Source of the DNA: JBBDIO01 sp040880365
GTDB lineage: Bacteria > Chloroflexota > Anaerolineae > Caldilineales > Caldilineaceae
DNA: 6,330 nt
Assembly: GCA_040880365.1 (NCBI GenBank)
Contig: JBBDIO010000084.1
Location: forward strand, 1-6,330
Reading direction: 5' to 3'
Below the pieces are notes generated by a model. The model did not search any database. It had not been told where the DNA came from and saw only the letters and a program-made list of their open reading frames with translations. Each line of letters begins with the position of its first letter. Position 1 is the first letter of the stretch. Both the position numbers and the translations under genes were made by a program. Shown here one piece after another: positions 5,484-6,330 of this stretch.

Positions 5484-6330
5484 TTACAGAGAAAACAGAC
5501 TTTCCACATCGTGCAGGATCGCGTTGAGTTCTTCGCGGTCCATGTCATCCAGATATTTGGGGCCGCGCGAGACGGTCGTGTTGAAGATACCGCGCCGGTG
5601 GAGCACTTCCTTGTAGACCGCGACGCCGTGCATCCGTTCGAAATTGATGAGCGGCAACAGGTGATTATAGAGTTTGCGCGCTCCGGCTTCGTCGCCTGCT
5701 TCCAGCTTGTTCCAGATGGCAACCTGGACATCGGTTGCCTGGCAGGCAGGCATGTTGCCCGTGGAGCCGCGCCGATATTCATCGAGCAGATAGACGCCGC
5801 CCTGGCCGCCGAAAACGCCTTTGCACGCGCTGCCCGCCGCGGCCAGCGTGGACGAGATCATGCGCGGTTCGGGCAGGGTTTCCTCTTTGATATAGTCCAC
5901 ATGATCCAGTTCACGGCACATGCGCGCCACGGCATCGCTGGACATGGCAGTGCCTGCGGGGCCGCTGTAGTTCTGGATGAAGATGGGGATCTCGACGGCC
6001 TGGGAAATGGCCTTGAAGTAATCATAGCAACCCTGCGCGCCCAGTTGCAGGATTGGCGGCGGCATTGCCATGATGCCATCGGCGCCGGCATCCTGCGACC
6101 AGCGGCTGAGTTGGGCCGCGGGCACCGCGTGTCCACAGGTTGTGGCCGCGATGACGGGAATCTGGCCTTTGGTTTCTTCGATTACGATTTCGATCCAGCG
6201 CTTGCGCTCATCATCCGACAGCGTGGTAAATTCGCTGGCATTGGCCGGGCCGACCAACCCGTGCGCGCCGCTTTCGATACAGAAACGAATTTCCCGGCGC
6301 AGACTTTCTTCGTCCAGCGCATAGGACTCG
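5484..6330 (-). CDS. DapA/DHDPS-family lyase or aldolase, 5' end outside the window
   Basis: The minus-strand frame stays open to the right edge. The residues read upstream of the TTG at 6257 (ESYALDEESLRREIRFCIES, then GAHG) are typical family sequence, so that TTG is internal and the true start lies beyond 6330. The 281 visible residues leave only about 15-25 missing from a roughly 300-residue TIM-barrel protein. The family includes dihydrodipicolinate synthase, N-acetylneuraminate lyase and 2-keto-3-deoxy sugar-acid aldolases and dehydratases, all using a Schiff-base lysine. That lysine is the AAA codon at 5886-5888 in DYIKEE. A GGQGG segment and a YRRGSTGNMP segment match the C-terminal half of the family. 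The Thr-Tyr-Tyr proton relay appears replaced: GPANASEF stands for GTTGE, PPPIL for the PYYN loop, and Gln (5973-5975) for the barrel Tyr. True lysine biosynthesis is therefore unlikely. It may act on a keto acid made by the downstream dehydratase. Confidence 0.9.
   Translation of the reverse strand, partial: ESYALDEESLRREIRFCIESGAHGLVGPANASEFTTLSDDERKRWIEIVIEETKGQIPVIAATTCGHAVPAAQLSRWSQDAGADGIMAMPPPILQLGAQGCYDYFKAISQAVEIPIFIQNYSGPAGTAMSSDAVARMCRELDHVDYIKEETLPEPRMISSTLAAAGSACKGVFGGQGGVYLLDEYRRGSTGNMPACQATDVQVAIWNKLEAGDEAGARKLYNHLLPLINFERMHGVAVYKEVLHRRGIFNTTVSRGPKYLDDMDREELNAILHDVESLFSL

Noticed and set aside
5484..6257. Taking the TTG at 6257 as the start of the DapA-like gene.
   Set aside because: The same frame continues to the window edge with family-typical sequence (LRREIRFC followed by GAHG), so the TTG is an internal Leu codon and the gene is partial.
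1..6330. Mobile elements, CRISPR arrays, tRNA or rRNA genes.
   Set aside because: No transposase-like product, no regularly spaced repeat array and no recognisable tRNA or rRNA segment was seen. The repeats present are short and local.

Overview
The window is a compact, single-strand catabolic-type gene cluster. Five protein-coding genes all lie on the minus strand, so transcription runs from the right edge to the left. In order of transcription they are: (1) a DapA/DHDPS-fold lyase or aldolase, cut off at its N-terminus by the right edge; (2) an enolase-superfamily (mandelate racemase/galactonate dehydratase-like) enzyme; (3) a 618-residue uncharacterised protein that looks like an (alpha/alpha)-toroid enzyme with a C-terminal beta domain; (4) a two-domain Nudix hydrolase of the NUDT6-like type; (5) a second enolase-superfamily enzyme of the RspA/D-mannonate dehydratase-like group. 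A strong hairpin terminator closes the unit at 114-155. The leftmost 50 bases hold nested inverted repeats of unknown role.

Taken together, genes 1, 2, 3 and 5 suggest sugar-acid breakdown. Enolase-superfamily enzymes commonly dehydrate aldonic or uronic acids to 2-keto-3-deoxy acids, and DapA-fold enzymes commonly cleave or dehydrate such keto acids. The 618-residue protein has no visible signal peptide. It may supply or modify a cytoplasmic sugar or oligosaccharide substrate, but this is inference. The Nudix protein has no obvious place in that pathway. It is set apart by a 145-bp gap that may carry its own promoter.

Several active sites are off-consensus, which makes the cluster more interesting than a routine hexuronate operon. 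The DapA-like protein keeps the Schiff-base lysine but, by ungapped alignment from memory, lacks the Thr-Tyr-Tyr proton relay. The RspA/ManD-like protein keeps metal ligands and histidines but appears to lack the Tyr of the ManD Arg-Tyr pair. The galactonate-dehydratase-like protein has Glu where Asp is usual at two active-site positions. Substrates should therefore not be assigned from family names.

The DNA is fairly GC-rich, and TTA, CTA and TCA codons are so rare in four of the genes that long codon-aligned antisense frames stay open. The gene mix (multiple enolase-superfamily dehydratases, a DapA-like protein and a toroid protein without close named relatives) would fit an environmental heterotroph such as a member of Chloroflexota, Planctomycetota or a similar phylum. 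This is a weak guess: no marker gene is present. No mobile element, tRNA, rRNA or CRISPR array was seen.
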